In this document: piece after piece, positions 48,271 through 60,266 of the stretch
How the letters are laid out: every line of letters starts with the position of its first letter
How positions within the stretch are numbered: the stretch's first letter is position 1
DNA from: Plantago major
Taxonomy: Eukaryota; Streptophyta; Magnoliopsida; Lamiales; Plantaginaceae
DNA: 64,000 bases
Direction of reading: 5' to 3'
Assembly (NCBI GenBank): GCA_026545765.1
Contig: CM048839.1
Location: forward strand, 92,284,914-92,348,913
Made by a program: the position numbers and the translations under genes
Notes under the pieces: generated by a model
Databases searched by the model: none
What the model saw: only the letters and a program-made list of their open reading frames with translations
What the model was told of the DNA's origin: nothing

Positions 48271-51200
48271 CTATATATGATGCGCGCCTAACTAGTTTTT
48301 CTATATGTTTTTCTCGGTGCTAGAAATGTTTCTTCTCTAACGTAATTGCTGGTCGATCGATCCGGGACTTCAGATTGTTAGTTGATTTGGACAATTTATG
48401 GAATGGATGATGATATGTTTAAACTCAAGCTAAGGCATGCATATATATAGCAGCAAGCAATATGGGTCAGGGGACCAACAAATTGAACGAATGGATTAAA
48501 TTGACTTTGTCCACATGTATGGGTTTGTTTGGCTACTTGGCTTTAATTATAACTTTCATCTCATTAAACAAACTAGGTAGGACTAAAACGTACGCGGACA
48601 TACGAATGGTGTGGTTTTGACAATGACAAAGTCATAATATTGCCCAATTCAATTCCAAACTACTAGCTTCTAATGTATAATTAATTTATCATGGACACAA
48701 AGCTCACGAAAGACGGTTATAGAGGCGGTATGCGTTATTAAAAAATCATCCATTTAATCAAATTATCGTTGTATATGTTGTTAATAAAATGAGTTCTTAT
48801 ACCGATGTTGAAACGTAAAGGTTTTGATTAATAACGTGTTTATTGATACACTAGGTCCGTCTACAAATAAAGGCAAATCTAGAGAAAACTTTCGAGAAAT
48901 ATATATTGCTATTAAATCAATAACGTAGTACTTGTAATGATCTCATCAGCTAGTCATTTTCGAATGATCTATACTAGTGCGAAAGCATAGCGTTCAGCGC
49001 GGTGCTAAGTACACTCTATAACGTCACGTGTAAAATATATTTATTATCATGTCTTAATAATTTACTCTCCTAGCTAGCATTAATTTTTGCCACCCATTTA
49101 TTATTAAATAAATCCAAAATCAACAACAGTGAAAAATTAAGATGCCAAGCATTATCATCACAAATTCTCTAGAGGTCTTTCGATTACTTATCTTGAAACG
49201 GACCTATATTTTTAAGAAAACTATTGATGTTAACATCTATGTAGTCAACAAAATGTATTTTTTTTGCATATATGAAAAGACATCAATGTTAAAAATATAG
49301 ACGTTTTAATTGACAACATCAACGATTTTTATTGAAAACATAGTCCGTCTCAAGATAAGTTATTTAGAGACTGTAGTCCAGAAGACTTACTCCATTATAA
49401 TTAGTTAGGATTAACAAAAATAATTTTGACTTGTGAATGTAAATGAAAATATGAAACCAATTATGTCATTTTCACACCCATTAGTTTGGGATATAATGAA
49501 TCAACAAGTCCTTTCAATTGTCAGAGGTCACTTTTCTATATATTCAATAAATGACAAAATTCAGAATGAATAAATTTTGAATAAATCAACCGCAAACGGA
49601 ATTTCAACTCATGAAGGCGTGAAAGAGGAAGAGATGCAGTGGGTTTGCAAGATTAATGATTTAATTGGCTACTAATTTGGTTTGGAGCAGTCTGTTATCC
49701 TGGAAGTAGTAAATTCTTGTGATAATGGGTGAAATGGTATAAACTAGAATTTGTATTTGATTGGGTGTATCAAAACTTTGATTGTATTATGAGAGCATTA
49801 CTAATGCACACGTAAACGTTATTTCGATATAATAATTTTTGCTGTTTCATAAATAATTGGAAAAAAAACGGCTGAAAGAGTTGGTTTGGAGGGTACAACT
49901 CACGTGAAGAACATCAAAAATTATAAATAGTTACAAAAACAGTTGAATAAAAATAAGATAAAGTGAGAAGAAATATACCAAACAAACATTCTGATATTTT
50001 AGTAGAATGTGAAAACAAATTTGAGGAAAAATTGATGTTTAATTAAATGACTTGAGTATACTTTAAGAATGGTAAAATTTTGCATATTATATCGTTGGAC
50101 AGTTTTCCACTTTTACAAATTTTTCTTCCGGGATTTGACATTTCAATATGTTACCTTGATGTGACAAACTATTACTTCCAAAACAATGTAATAAAAGTAG
50201 TGTTGTAGAACACTAACTTAACCACATATTCGTTCTCCAATGAGCTAACTAGGCAAAAGTAGTGCAGCAGAGTAATGGACGTAAGAGTTTGCAGAGTGGA
50301 ATATGAGTTGTGTGATTGTACTTAAAGTTAAACTAGCAAAGCAATTAAACTTGGTTGAACTATGTGGAGAAATATGAACGCGGTAGTGATAATCAGAATG
50401 CAAGTAAATATATATATGGGTTATAGCTATGACATTACATACGAATGTCAAGTGCTCTTGTCCAAAAACCTTTAATACGATCTTAACCAATTCGTTTTCG
50501 AAGATTTCAGACTAGCGTAATTACCCAGATGGTTGCCAGACAGTCAATCCTTGATCAAACGGTTTGAATGTTTTTTACTAGCGAATCGAATTAACAGGTT
50601 TTACGAAGATTTTAGACTAGTTTAACTCGTACGCATGATTTTGAAAGCTTGATCCCTAATACGTGTGAATCGTCATATCACTACCGTATTCATAAGTTTA
50701 GCTACTTATGATCATGTGAATTGCATGCAAAATCATTGTTGTTGAAAAGATAGACATAAGATTGATGGAGAAAACAATAGCAAGCATAAACGAACACAAG
50801 AAATCAAATTGCGAAAGTAATATGAATAGATTAATGAATGTCTCACCTTCGAATGCAAATCCACGAATCTTACCATCAATTCCAAAGAGCCGGATCAAAG
50901 CCTACAACCAAATAGTTAAATTTCGTTGTCAACTTGGTCACCCCGTCGTCTAGTATGTCTAAATCGAAGTCTAGTCGAGAGTTAGGGGTTGCGGACGAAT
51001 CCTAAACCAAGACCACAAATACGGAATACTCCTGGCACATGTAAACTGGACCAAAAGTGATGGTCCTTTGTGGCAACAAAAAGTGCATTACTCGGGGTCG
51101 ACTAAAAAACACACTAAAAACCATCAATTCAAAGATGACAATATATATTACCTACACACTATGCTCTTTATCTGAGCAAGTGACAAGTAATTTAAGGCGA

Positions 51201-53097
51201 GGTACTCAAAGCTCGCAAATACCCTCCTTCTAGATTGACTTCACCCTTCCACCCTATGCCCATTACAGACTAGTGGCAAGAAATTTAAGGTGTAGTCCTA
51301 GAATTCGGCCCCAAACTCGCTCCACATCAGGAATCTCCAAATACCCAAACCATCATAAAACCGTTATAATACCCAAATTCTCCACCCTTTTTTTGAATAC
51401 CGTTAAAACTTGCCAAGCAGTCGTTAATTGCCACCCCTTCCAATTTTTAAACTCCATCTCCACAACATAATCCAAGTTCATATGTCCGACCGTTGGAGAA
51501 GTAGGAGAAAACATTTTTGTCAACCATAAATTGAACTCTCCCTCCGAGTTTACCACCCCCCCCCCCCAAACGACATATTGAAAGTGTAATTGGTTGCGGT
51601 AACATACCCAATCTCGCATGATAATTTTTTTTATTTTTTTACTTTAGAATAACTCCTTGCGTGTACATAAGGATCGGAAGGCATATTATTTTGGTAGCTA
51701 GTGGCCATTTGAGCGAGGCATTGCAATTAGTATGAACTTACACACATGCATGCAGGCCTTTTTGGTACATTGTTAGCCGTTGAGTTGAAATTCCGTTTGC
51801 GGTTGATTTATTCAAAATTTATTCATTAGGAATTTTGTTATTTATTGAATAGAAAATTGACCTCTGGACAATTGAAAGGACTTGTTGATTCATTATATCC
51901 CAACTATTGGGTGTGAAAATGACTAATTGGTTTCATAATTTCATTTACATTCAGAAGTCATAAGTATTTTAATGGCATCTTAATTTTCCTTTGTTGTTGA
52001 TTTTGTATTTATTTAATGACAAATGGATGGCAAAAATTAAAGCTAGCTAGGAGAGTAAATTAAGACTTAATGACATGACAAGAGAATTTACATCGAGATT
52101 ATATTATAAGTCTATTACTATCTATTACTCCTAAGATTTTAATTTGCAAATGTTGTAATTCATTCCAAAACTTCTTGCAACCATTTAATGTAATAATTCT
52201 TCTGGGAAATAAGATCAGTAACTCATATATTCAAATGCACTCGATGATGATAATATTCTTTGCAAACACGACGATCTATTTGTAACTTAATAAATGATTA
52301 ACTGATAATCTTATTTCTTAATTAAAACATGATGTCTTAAAAGTAAAACAACTAATATTTTTACGATGCATTTTATATCTTTTCGTTGAGTGATATTTTA
52401 TATTATAAACTATTCTAGATGTGCACATTGGTGATTTATATAAAATTTAATATGTTTTCTACAAAATAGATTTTCCCATCTAATTTAACTCAGGTCTTTT
52501 TAACTATAACCCATATATTCTTTACTTATTCATATGATACATATATTTTACGCGTGAGCTTATAGAGTGTACTTGAGCGTGGTGTTTTCTCGCTGGTATA
52601 TGATAATTCTAAACAGTGTAGCTGATGAGATGATTCCAGTATGTATATATATTTCTATTCGAAGATAAATTAATTATAATTACAATCTAAGTACTTTGGA
52701 ATTGAATTGGGCAATATTATGACTTTTTCATTGTCAAAACCACACCAATCATATATCCGCGTACGTAGTAGTAGTCCTAGCTAATTTGTTTAATGAGATG
52801 AAAAGTTATATTAATTAAAGCTAAGTAGTCAAATAAACCCATACATGTGGACAAAGTCAATTTAAACCATGCATTCGTTCAATTTGTTGGTACCCTGACC
52901 CATTTTTTTGCTGCTATATATATATGCATGCCATTAGCTTGAGTTTAAACATATCATCATCGATCCATTCCATAAATTCTCCAAATCAACTAACAATATA
53001 CAGATCAATCCACCTGCAATTACGTTAGAGAAGAAGAAACATTTCTAGCACCGAGAAAAACATATAGAAAAACTAGCTAAGGGTGCATCATATATAG

Positions 53098-53398
53098 ATG
53101 ATCATGAAATTCACCACGTCCTTATCTCTTTTACTACTGTCGCTTTTTGTCGTTATCGGTACCGTTCAGAATACTAGGTGTCCTTTTGATTATTTATACC
53201 ACTTGGGAGATGGAGTCTTCGATAACGGCAATGCAATTGCCAATATCCCATCAGGTTCTCGGCTGCCAGCTGCAAGGTCACCTTACGGCACTACTCATCC
53301 GGGTAGATCTACTGGTCGTTGGTGTGATGGACTTTTAGACATTGACTACGGAGGTATGTATATATTACATTTATCTTCACACACACACACACACACAC

Positions 53399-53485
<87 letters not shown>

Positions 53486-54661
53486 TAATCCACCCTATGT
53501 TTGTCCTGTGTTATATATTTAATTTATTTGCTCACTTTCCTTAGATAACAATTGATCTGTATTTCGTCTATATTGTCAGCCCAATGTCTAGGCTTTCCCG
53601 AAATTACACCTTACTTGGCGAATTCTTCTTGACCAATGCCATCATGTTTGCGATAGCAAGAAGTCCGTTCTTGACCGCTCATTTTTCAGAGCAAGAGGCA
53701 TTAGAATCCCGTCCCATGCTGCTTCCCTTAGAGTTCAAATGAATTGGTTCAAAAAGTACCTTGCGACTAGTTCATCCACTCCAACAGGTTTGTGGTTAAT
53801 ACTAACTTAATTGTTTGTCTGATTATATTTCAAACAAATACTCATGTCAAATTAGTGTATTGTTAATTGCCTATGTAATTAATTATTTTTATTTCATTTT
53901 GCAACAGATCGTCTAAATAGGTTGGTCAGTTCTCTTTTCTTGTTCGGAGACGTCGAAGCCAATGATATCACATTAAGCCTACTCGAGGAAAATCTATTCA
54001 AGAAGCCCAAAGTTACATTACGTATATAACACAAGCCCAAATAAGCGCATGAGGGTAATAATTCTTTACGTACCACATTCATTATTTCCGAAAAGTTCTT
54101 ATTAATTCATGATGTTATTGTTTGCAAATGTGGAGTCATTGAGCTAACGAAAGTGTAATTCTTCGCCGAATACAGGAAGTTATCAATATGGGCGCTACAC
54201 GAGTAATAATTCCAGGAAATGCTCCAATGGGATGCTATCCTTTTATCTTGACAAAGTTGGCCAGTAACAGTTCTGCTGACTACGACGACATAGGATGTTT
54301 GAGGAGTGTGAATGACCTCATGGTATTGAAAAACAATGATCTGCAGCAAGCGATTGAGAATCTTCGACGTGAATTCCCGAATACATTCATATCATATGCC
54401 GACTTTTACAATAGTGAGCTAGCACTTATTCGCGAGACGACAGTTGCTAATGGAAATAGAGCATTGCAATCATGTTGTGGGATAGGAGGAAGATACAATT
54501 ATGACAGTAGAAGGTTTTGTGGGTCTCGAGGGGTGCCCGTTTGCTCCGACCCGAACAACTACTTCTTTTGGGACGGCATACACTTGACGCAAGAGGCTAA
54601 CAATCGCCTTTCAACAGTTCTGGCAGAAGCTGCCCTTCCTACACTTGGCTGCTCAGTATAG
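53098..54661 (+). pseudogene. GDSL esterase/lipase-like gene 8 (unit 5), exons 1 and 4 intact
   Basis: Exons: 53098-53353 (256 nt, intact), 53580-53787 (208 nt, five short), 53908-54054 (147 nt, two short) and 54176-54661 (486 nt, intact). Exon 1 differs from gene 6 by GTVQNT instead of GTAQNT at the signal cleavage region. Exon 2 begins AQCLGFPEITPYL (the usual GLG is CLG) and then loses frame at 53620-53640 and at 53653-53668. Exon 3 has the proper CAACAG acceptor but small changes near 53975-53985 and 54048. Exon 4 reads from EVINMGATRV to PTLGCSV with CCGIGGRYNYD and WDGIHLT. The block I serine is Gly here too. Confidence 0.8.
53377..53482. repeat. (CA)n(TA)n microsatellite in intron 1 of gene 8
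   Basis: About 11 CA units and about 40 TA units, followed by ATTAATATAATCC. The flank after the tract differs from the other plus copies (ATCCACCCTATG instead of AGCAACCCTTAC). Confidence 0.95.
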
Positions 54662-56073
54662 CCAAGATCTCCTTGAAAGTTCTACTTAGATTAAGATCAG
54701 GCACAATCCCGTGCAGCATCACTAATCCTTTAATTTGAGCGAAAATATACACTCCCATTCATTGTACAATTCTTGTGTGTACCATACCAACTAATCATTC
54801 ATTCATTCATTTCATTCATCATAATATATAACTTGATTTTGTTTTATTCTTGTACTGAGGTAAGGCTCTTGTCCCCCTCTTCTTGAACAAAATCTAATCA
54901 ATGGCAATTTGCAGTTCTATTTTACACAAATAAGGTTTCACACTTTAATTCGTTGGTACCTTGGAGTTATTCATTTACATGGTTAAAATGAAATTATTAA
55001 TTAATATATACACACACACACGATGGATGAGTGACTGCAAACTTGAGGAGAAGGATTGATACTTGCATTTTGTTCGGGAGCATTTCTTATGATCTTTGTA
55101 ATTTTCGAAGGATTATCTACAAAATTTGTAGATTTAAAAAAAATAAATTAATATCCAGCTTGTTTAATACTATAACCTTATAGATCGCCAAAATGATAGT
55201 ATCAAACAGTTCCCAGTTCAGTTAATTGCTTCGAACCGTTTCTCTCCATTCTCGTCCTCGGATGATCATGTTTTTTCCGCTGGCTGTGACATGTACAATA
55301 TACATAAGTGCATATGAATTGAATTTTTAAAGAAATAAAGATGCGGTAACAATGAACAATAATTCAGAACTGGCTAGATCTATTCTGTGCTAAAGGTGTT
55401 TGGGATTAGGTATAAGGATCTCAGTAAGAAATTTAAGCTTCCATTAGTTGAATTTTCCATCCCACTAGAATCTAATATATGTATGAATGTATAAGAAAAT
55501 AAAATTACTAGTCACTAGTCAACAGCCCGGTCCATTGTGTCTTTACCCTTTCATTATTGCTTTCAACCTATTTATGAAATTTACATGCTTCAGAGCTTTC
55601 AATTGATTTGTCTCAAAACAGCCCCAGAAGATTGTTTACGTTTACGTCAATTACAATTTGATTTTCCAATTTTGTGTCTTGATTTGTTAGTTCATATGCC
55701 AAGTATCCAGAGAGAACGACAGTCAACTTTCTGCTATACTAACTATGTGTTCGTGGATTTGTAGGCTTCCGACTTTATAAATAACAAAACTTCGCGAGTG
55801 TTTTGGTGAACGTCTCATCAAGCACCCGTCACGTGTTCCAACATGTCTTTCTGAAGTCGTGCATGTATTGCCATATTATGTAAGTCTATCCTTTTACTTG
55901 GCAGTTTTGATTAGACATTGTGCTTCTCAGTTTTGAGGCCCATTACTTTGGCATGAGTTGTGATTTGTTGTGGTCTATGTCTCTTGTGTTTCTGTAACTC
56001 TTGAACACTCCTGGTGTTCTTTGTCTTTGAAGTGAATAAATCTTTAGATTCTTCAAAATAAGTAGTACTCTTA

Positions 56074-57680
56074 GTGCCCGTTTGGTTTGAGGGGTTTTTG
56101 GGGGGGTTTTGTTAGAATACCTCAATAATCGATTTAGTTGCCTTTTTGTCAGCCAGAAAAAATGAATTATTTGGAATAATCCAATTTCTCCAGCCCGCCT
56201 CAAGCCCTCAAATTTGTACATGAATAATCCAATTTCAAATACCTTCTATGAGGAGGTATTTACTTTTGGATTATCTTCTTTCTCATGAAATGTCTAATCT
56301 TATACAACTTCCCATCAATTACTAAATATGCCATCCAAATCCAAGAACACCAATCGATTCACATCAATGCACTTTTTTTTCTTTCCTAATTTCCACCTTC
56401 CATTTCTTCTTTTATATTTTCCTAGTTTTGCACTCTTTCTTTTTCATTTTTTCCGTTTCCTGGATTCCACCTTTCTTTTTTTTTTCCCAATGGTTTCCTA
56501 GTTTTGCACCCTTTCTTTTCATTTTGTACCCCTGTAATATTTATTTCTCTTTTCTACTCATTTACTCATTAGACCTTTTATACTTTTGTTTTTTGGCGTA
56601 TCTTATGTGTATTGACATCAAAATTAATTTTGTTTGTTTAATAGTATAACCAACTTTTTTATAAGAATGATTAAACAAAAAAATACTAATAATTAAAAAA
56701 ATTGGTTAGCGTTGCTTACGAGAATAACGATGATAATTTAGAGTTGTCAGTTCAAGAACGTTTTTTCTTCATCATTTTTTGAAAAAATATTCTAGCATAT
56801 TAAATATGTGCAAATTTTGACAGATATGTGTTTTGAATACAAAATATGCATCGTTAATTACATATATGTGATTTTTTTTTACTTTATATATTATAAAAAC
56901 AACATTTATATAATTAAAAGTTTGAGTTTTATTTGTGCCTACGACCTAAAATCATGGCTCAAATCCTTGACTTTGGCGTTTTACATGCTTTACACTTTTA
57001 TGTTTAAAATGTAGAAAAATTTATGTTTAGATGGGATGATAAACATATGCGATGTCGATTTCAATCGCCAAAAATAATTATTCTATACGCATGAGATGAA
57101 AAATATGGGATTATAAATTTCACTCATATGAAATATCGATCTTATAAGGAAACATGTATTTCGTTAAGATAATTATTACACAGATTATAAACAATATCTA
57201 TAAACTAAATTTTAATGGTCAAGTCATATAAACTCAAAATCGATGCCAAAGTTATCAACAATGGCAATGTAACTATGGATGCAATAATTTCAAAGATTTT
57301 CGGACAATTTTGTATACGAAATTCATATGATCAAAATTCCAGAATTTCCCGATTAAACACGAGAAGATGGTAAAAATTTGCTCCCCTAAAATTATGTTCA
57401 CATGTAATTTTCACTAAATCAAATTGAAAATCAAACTCGATTTTATACAATAAGTGGGAAAGCATAGAGGTATATCAGTAATTCCACTTTGCTTTATCCT
57501 ACTGAATAATCCAAAATCAATTCAGAACCAAACAGGATTTTATTGAAAATAGTTCAATTCGTAGAGTCCAACCAAACAAGATTTTTAGGCGAAAACCCCC
57601 AAACATAATCCAATTCCTTAAATGGGCCGAATAATCCAGTTTTGCAAAATGAAATACCCATTTTCAAACCAAACGGACAC
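56074..57680. mobile_element. PIF/Harbinger-like non-autonomous transposon, copy 4 (unit 5)
   Basis: TTA at 56071-56073 and 57681-57683 flanks a 1607-bp copy, with terminal repeats as in copy 3. Shared small variants with copy 3 (TTACGAGAATAACG, CCAGAATTTCCCG) set these two apart from copies 1 and 2. This matches the pairing of units 4 and 5 elsewhere. Confidence 0.7.
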
Positions 57681-58287
57681 TTAGTCTTTAGGGTACTCTT
57701 TAGTTTGGACATTGTAAAATTAAGAGGAACATAGTTGACTTTTAGTTAGTCACTTGTACAAGTGTTAGGTTTTTCATGAGTATGCAATTTTTTATTTTTG
57801 AGTGAATGTTTACTAGTCATATCAATTTACAAATGTTGTTGGGAATCCTTTAAACATCATGAGATTAATTTTAACGTTTGGGAGTCAATGCGAATGCCAT
57901 TTCAGAGGAGTAATTTTGTTTTATCGTTGAAATCAGAGATACTTAGAAACAAATATATATTCTATGGTAGTTTGAGTAATTAATTTCCTATTCGGGATTT
58001 GTCCAGCACAAATCCAACAGTCACCAGGATTGTACAATAATCTCTGAAAATGTGCAATTCGTCACAAGAAATTCTTATTTTAGTGTGTAATTGGTTTAAT
58101 AAGAGGGGGACATTAACCTTACCACGAATATAATTAATTAATAATCTAACCAATTGATAAATTAATAATAATGAAAGAATGAATGTTAACTATATGTACG
58201 CGCGTTTTCAGGGATGTGAGCCTAGAGTACTAGCTAGTGATGTTGATGATGTTTACTCACTTCTAGCAACGAATAATATAGGTTTGG

Positions 58288-58350
58288 TTATATTGTGCAA
58301 CCATGTGTAGGAAGAGCAGCCTCACCAAGCTTAGTTGACAGAGGAGGAAG
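58288..58350 (-). pseudogene. Relic of a third GDSL gene, C-terminal end (unit 5)
   Basis: Same frame as in the other units, ending GCTI and stop, 490 bp beyond the stop of gene 9. Confidence 0.7.
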
Positions 58351-58780
58351 AGAGAGTTGAAAAGCATTTCAATAGCTAAGGAAATATGTCCTTCAAAACT
58401 CTCCTTTTCCATCGAAAATATATATATGCCATAAGTATCTTCGAGTAAAAAAAACTAATACTTTCATTTTAACCATGATAATAAATAACTCCAAGGTGCA
58501 AATGAATTAAACTGTGAAACCTTATTTGTGTAAAATAGAGCGCAAATTGCTACTGATTAGATTTTGTTCAGGAAGAGGGGGACAAGAGCCTTACCTCAGT
58601 ACAAGAATAAAACAAACTCAATTAATATATTATGAAACGAATGAATGAATGATTAGTTGGTATGGTACACACAAGAATTGTACAATGAATGGGAGTGTAT
58701 ATTTTCGCTCAGAGGATTAGTAATGCTGCACGGGATTGAGCCTTATCTTAATCTAAGTAGAACTTTCAAGGAGATCTTGG

Positions 58781-60266
58781 TTATACTGAGCAGCCAAGTG
58801 TGGGAAGGGCAGCTTCTGCCAGAACTGTTGAAAGACGATTGTTAGCCTCTTGCGTCAAGTGTATGCCGTCCCAAAAGAAGTAGTTGTTCGGGTCGGAGCA
58901 AACGGGCACCCCTCGAGACCCACAAAACCTTCTACTGTCATAATTGTATCTTCCTCCAATCCCACAGCATGATTGCAATGCTCTATTTCCATTAGCAACT
59001 GTCGTCTCACGAATAAGGGCTAGCTCACTATTGTAAAAGTCGGCATATGATATGAATGTATTCGGGAATTCACGTCGAAGATTCTCAATCGCTTGCTGGA
59101 GATCATTGTTTTTCAATACCATGAGGTCATTCACACTCCTCAAACATCCTATGTCGTTGTAGTCAGCAGAACTGTTACTGGCCAACTTAGTCAAGATAAA
59201 AGGATAGCATCCCATTGGAGCATTTCCTGGAATTATTACTCGTGTAGCGCCCATGTTGATAACTTCCTGTATTCGGCATAGAATTAAACTTTCGTTAGCT
59301 CAGTGACTCCACATTTGCAAACAATAACATCATGAATTAATTAGAACTTTTCGGAAATAATCAAGGTGGTAGGTACGTAAAAAATTATTACCCTCGCTGC
59401 GTTTATTTGGGCTTGTGTTATATACGTAATGTAACTTTGGACTTCTTGAATAGATTTTCCTTGGAGTAGGGCGAATGTGATGTCATTGGCTTCCACGTCT
59501 CCGAACAAGAAAAGAGAACTGGCCAACCTATTTAGACGATCTGTTGCAAAATGAAATAAAAATAATTAATTACATAGGCAATTAACAATACACTAATTTG
59601 ACATGAGTATTCGGTTGAAATATAATCAGACAAACAATTAAGTTAGTATTAACCACAAACCTGCTGGTGTGGATGAACTAGTGGCAAGGTACTTTTTGAA
59701 CCAATTCATTTGAACTCTCAGGGAAGCAGCGTGGGACGGGATTCTAATGCCTCTTGCTCTGAAAAATGAGCGGTCAAGAACCGGACTTCTTGCTACTGCA
59801 AACATGATGGCATTGGCTGAAGAAGAATTCTCGGCCAAGTAAGGTGTAATTTCTGGAAAGCCTAGACCTTGGGCTGAAAATATAGACGAAATCTGATTTA
59901 ATTTTAATTAGCTATGACGTGAGAAAAGAAATTAAATATATGACAAAGGGAAAAAAGTAAGGTTTGCTAAAATATTAATATATGAACGTGAAGATAAATG
60001 TAATATATACATACCTCCGTAGTCAATGTCTAAAAGGCCATCGCACCATCGACCAGTAGATCTACCCGGATGAGTAGTGCCGTAAGGTGACCTTGCAGCT
60101 GGCAGTCGAGAACCTGATGGGATATTGGCAATTGCATTGCCGTTATCGAAGACTCCATCTCCCAAGTGGTATAAATAATCAAAAGGACACCTAGTATTAC
60201 GGCGGTGGCGTAAATAAAAAGGGACAATAGTAAAAGAGATAAGGAAGTGGCGAATTTCATGATCAT
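58781..60266 (-). CDS. GDSL esterase/lipase-like protein, predicted pseudoenzyme (gene 9, unit 5), best copy
   Basis: Exons: 60015-60266, 59661-59873, 59392-59540 and 58781-59266. Exons 2-4 are complete (213, 149 and 486 nt) with correct GT-AG borders. Exon 1 is 252 nt, four short, the only lesion, in the signal peptide at about 60191-60220. The protein would be about 367 residues, normal for plant SGNH/GDSL hydrolases, which act on esters in the apoplast or vacuole. Order: signal peptide, block I GDGVFDNGN near residue 37, block II FAVARSPVLD, block III EANDITFAL, then GATRVIIPGNAPMGC, CCGIGGRYNYD and block V WDGIHLT near the end. The nucleophile Ser is Gly and the oxyanion Gly is Arg, so ester hydrolysis is not expected. 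The nearest relative I recall is acetylajmalan esterase. A real gene or a fresh pseudogene are both possible. Confidence 0.75.

Larger units (their letters stand above)
39360..51350. repeat. Array unit 4 (12.0 kb)
   Basis: The order is end of S1 (39360-39798), plus arm with GDSL gene 6 (39799-43008), S2 with transposon copy 3 (43009-46472), minus arm with GDSL gene 7 (46473-49611) and S1 (49612-51350). Its plus arm lacks a few bases near 40285 (ACACGACGATC) that unit 3 has; unit 5 shares this. The S2 start has CCCAGTTCAGTTAATTGC near 43222, shared with unit 5, against a different version in units 2 and 3. Confidence 0.9.

Noticed and set aside
53147..53338. Frame with TTWEMESSITAMQLPISH, present in most units
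   Set aside because: It is the +1 frame of GDSL exon 1; the real frame gives the signal peptide and GDGVFDNGN.
59093..59281. 62-codon frame opposite GDSL exon 4 (YHEVIHTPQTSY)
   Set aside because: It is antisense to a well-supported exon and persists only because the exon is conserved.
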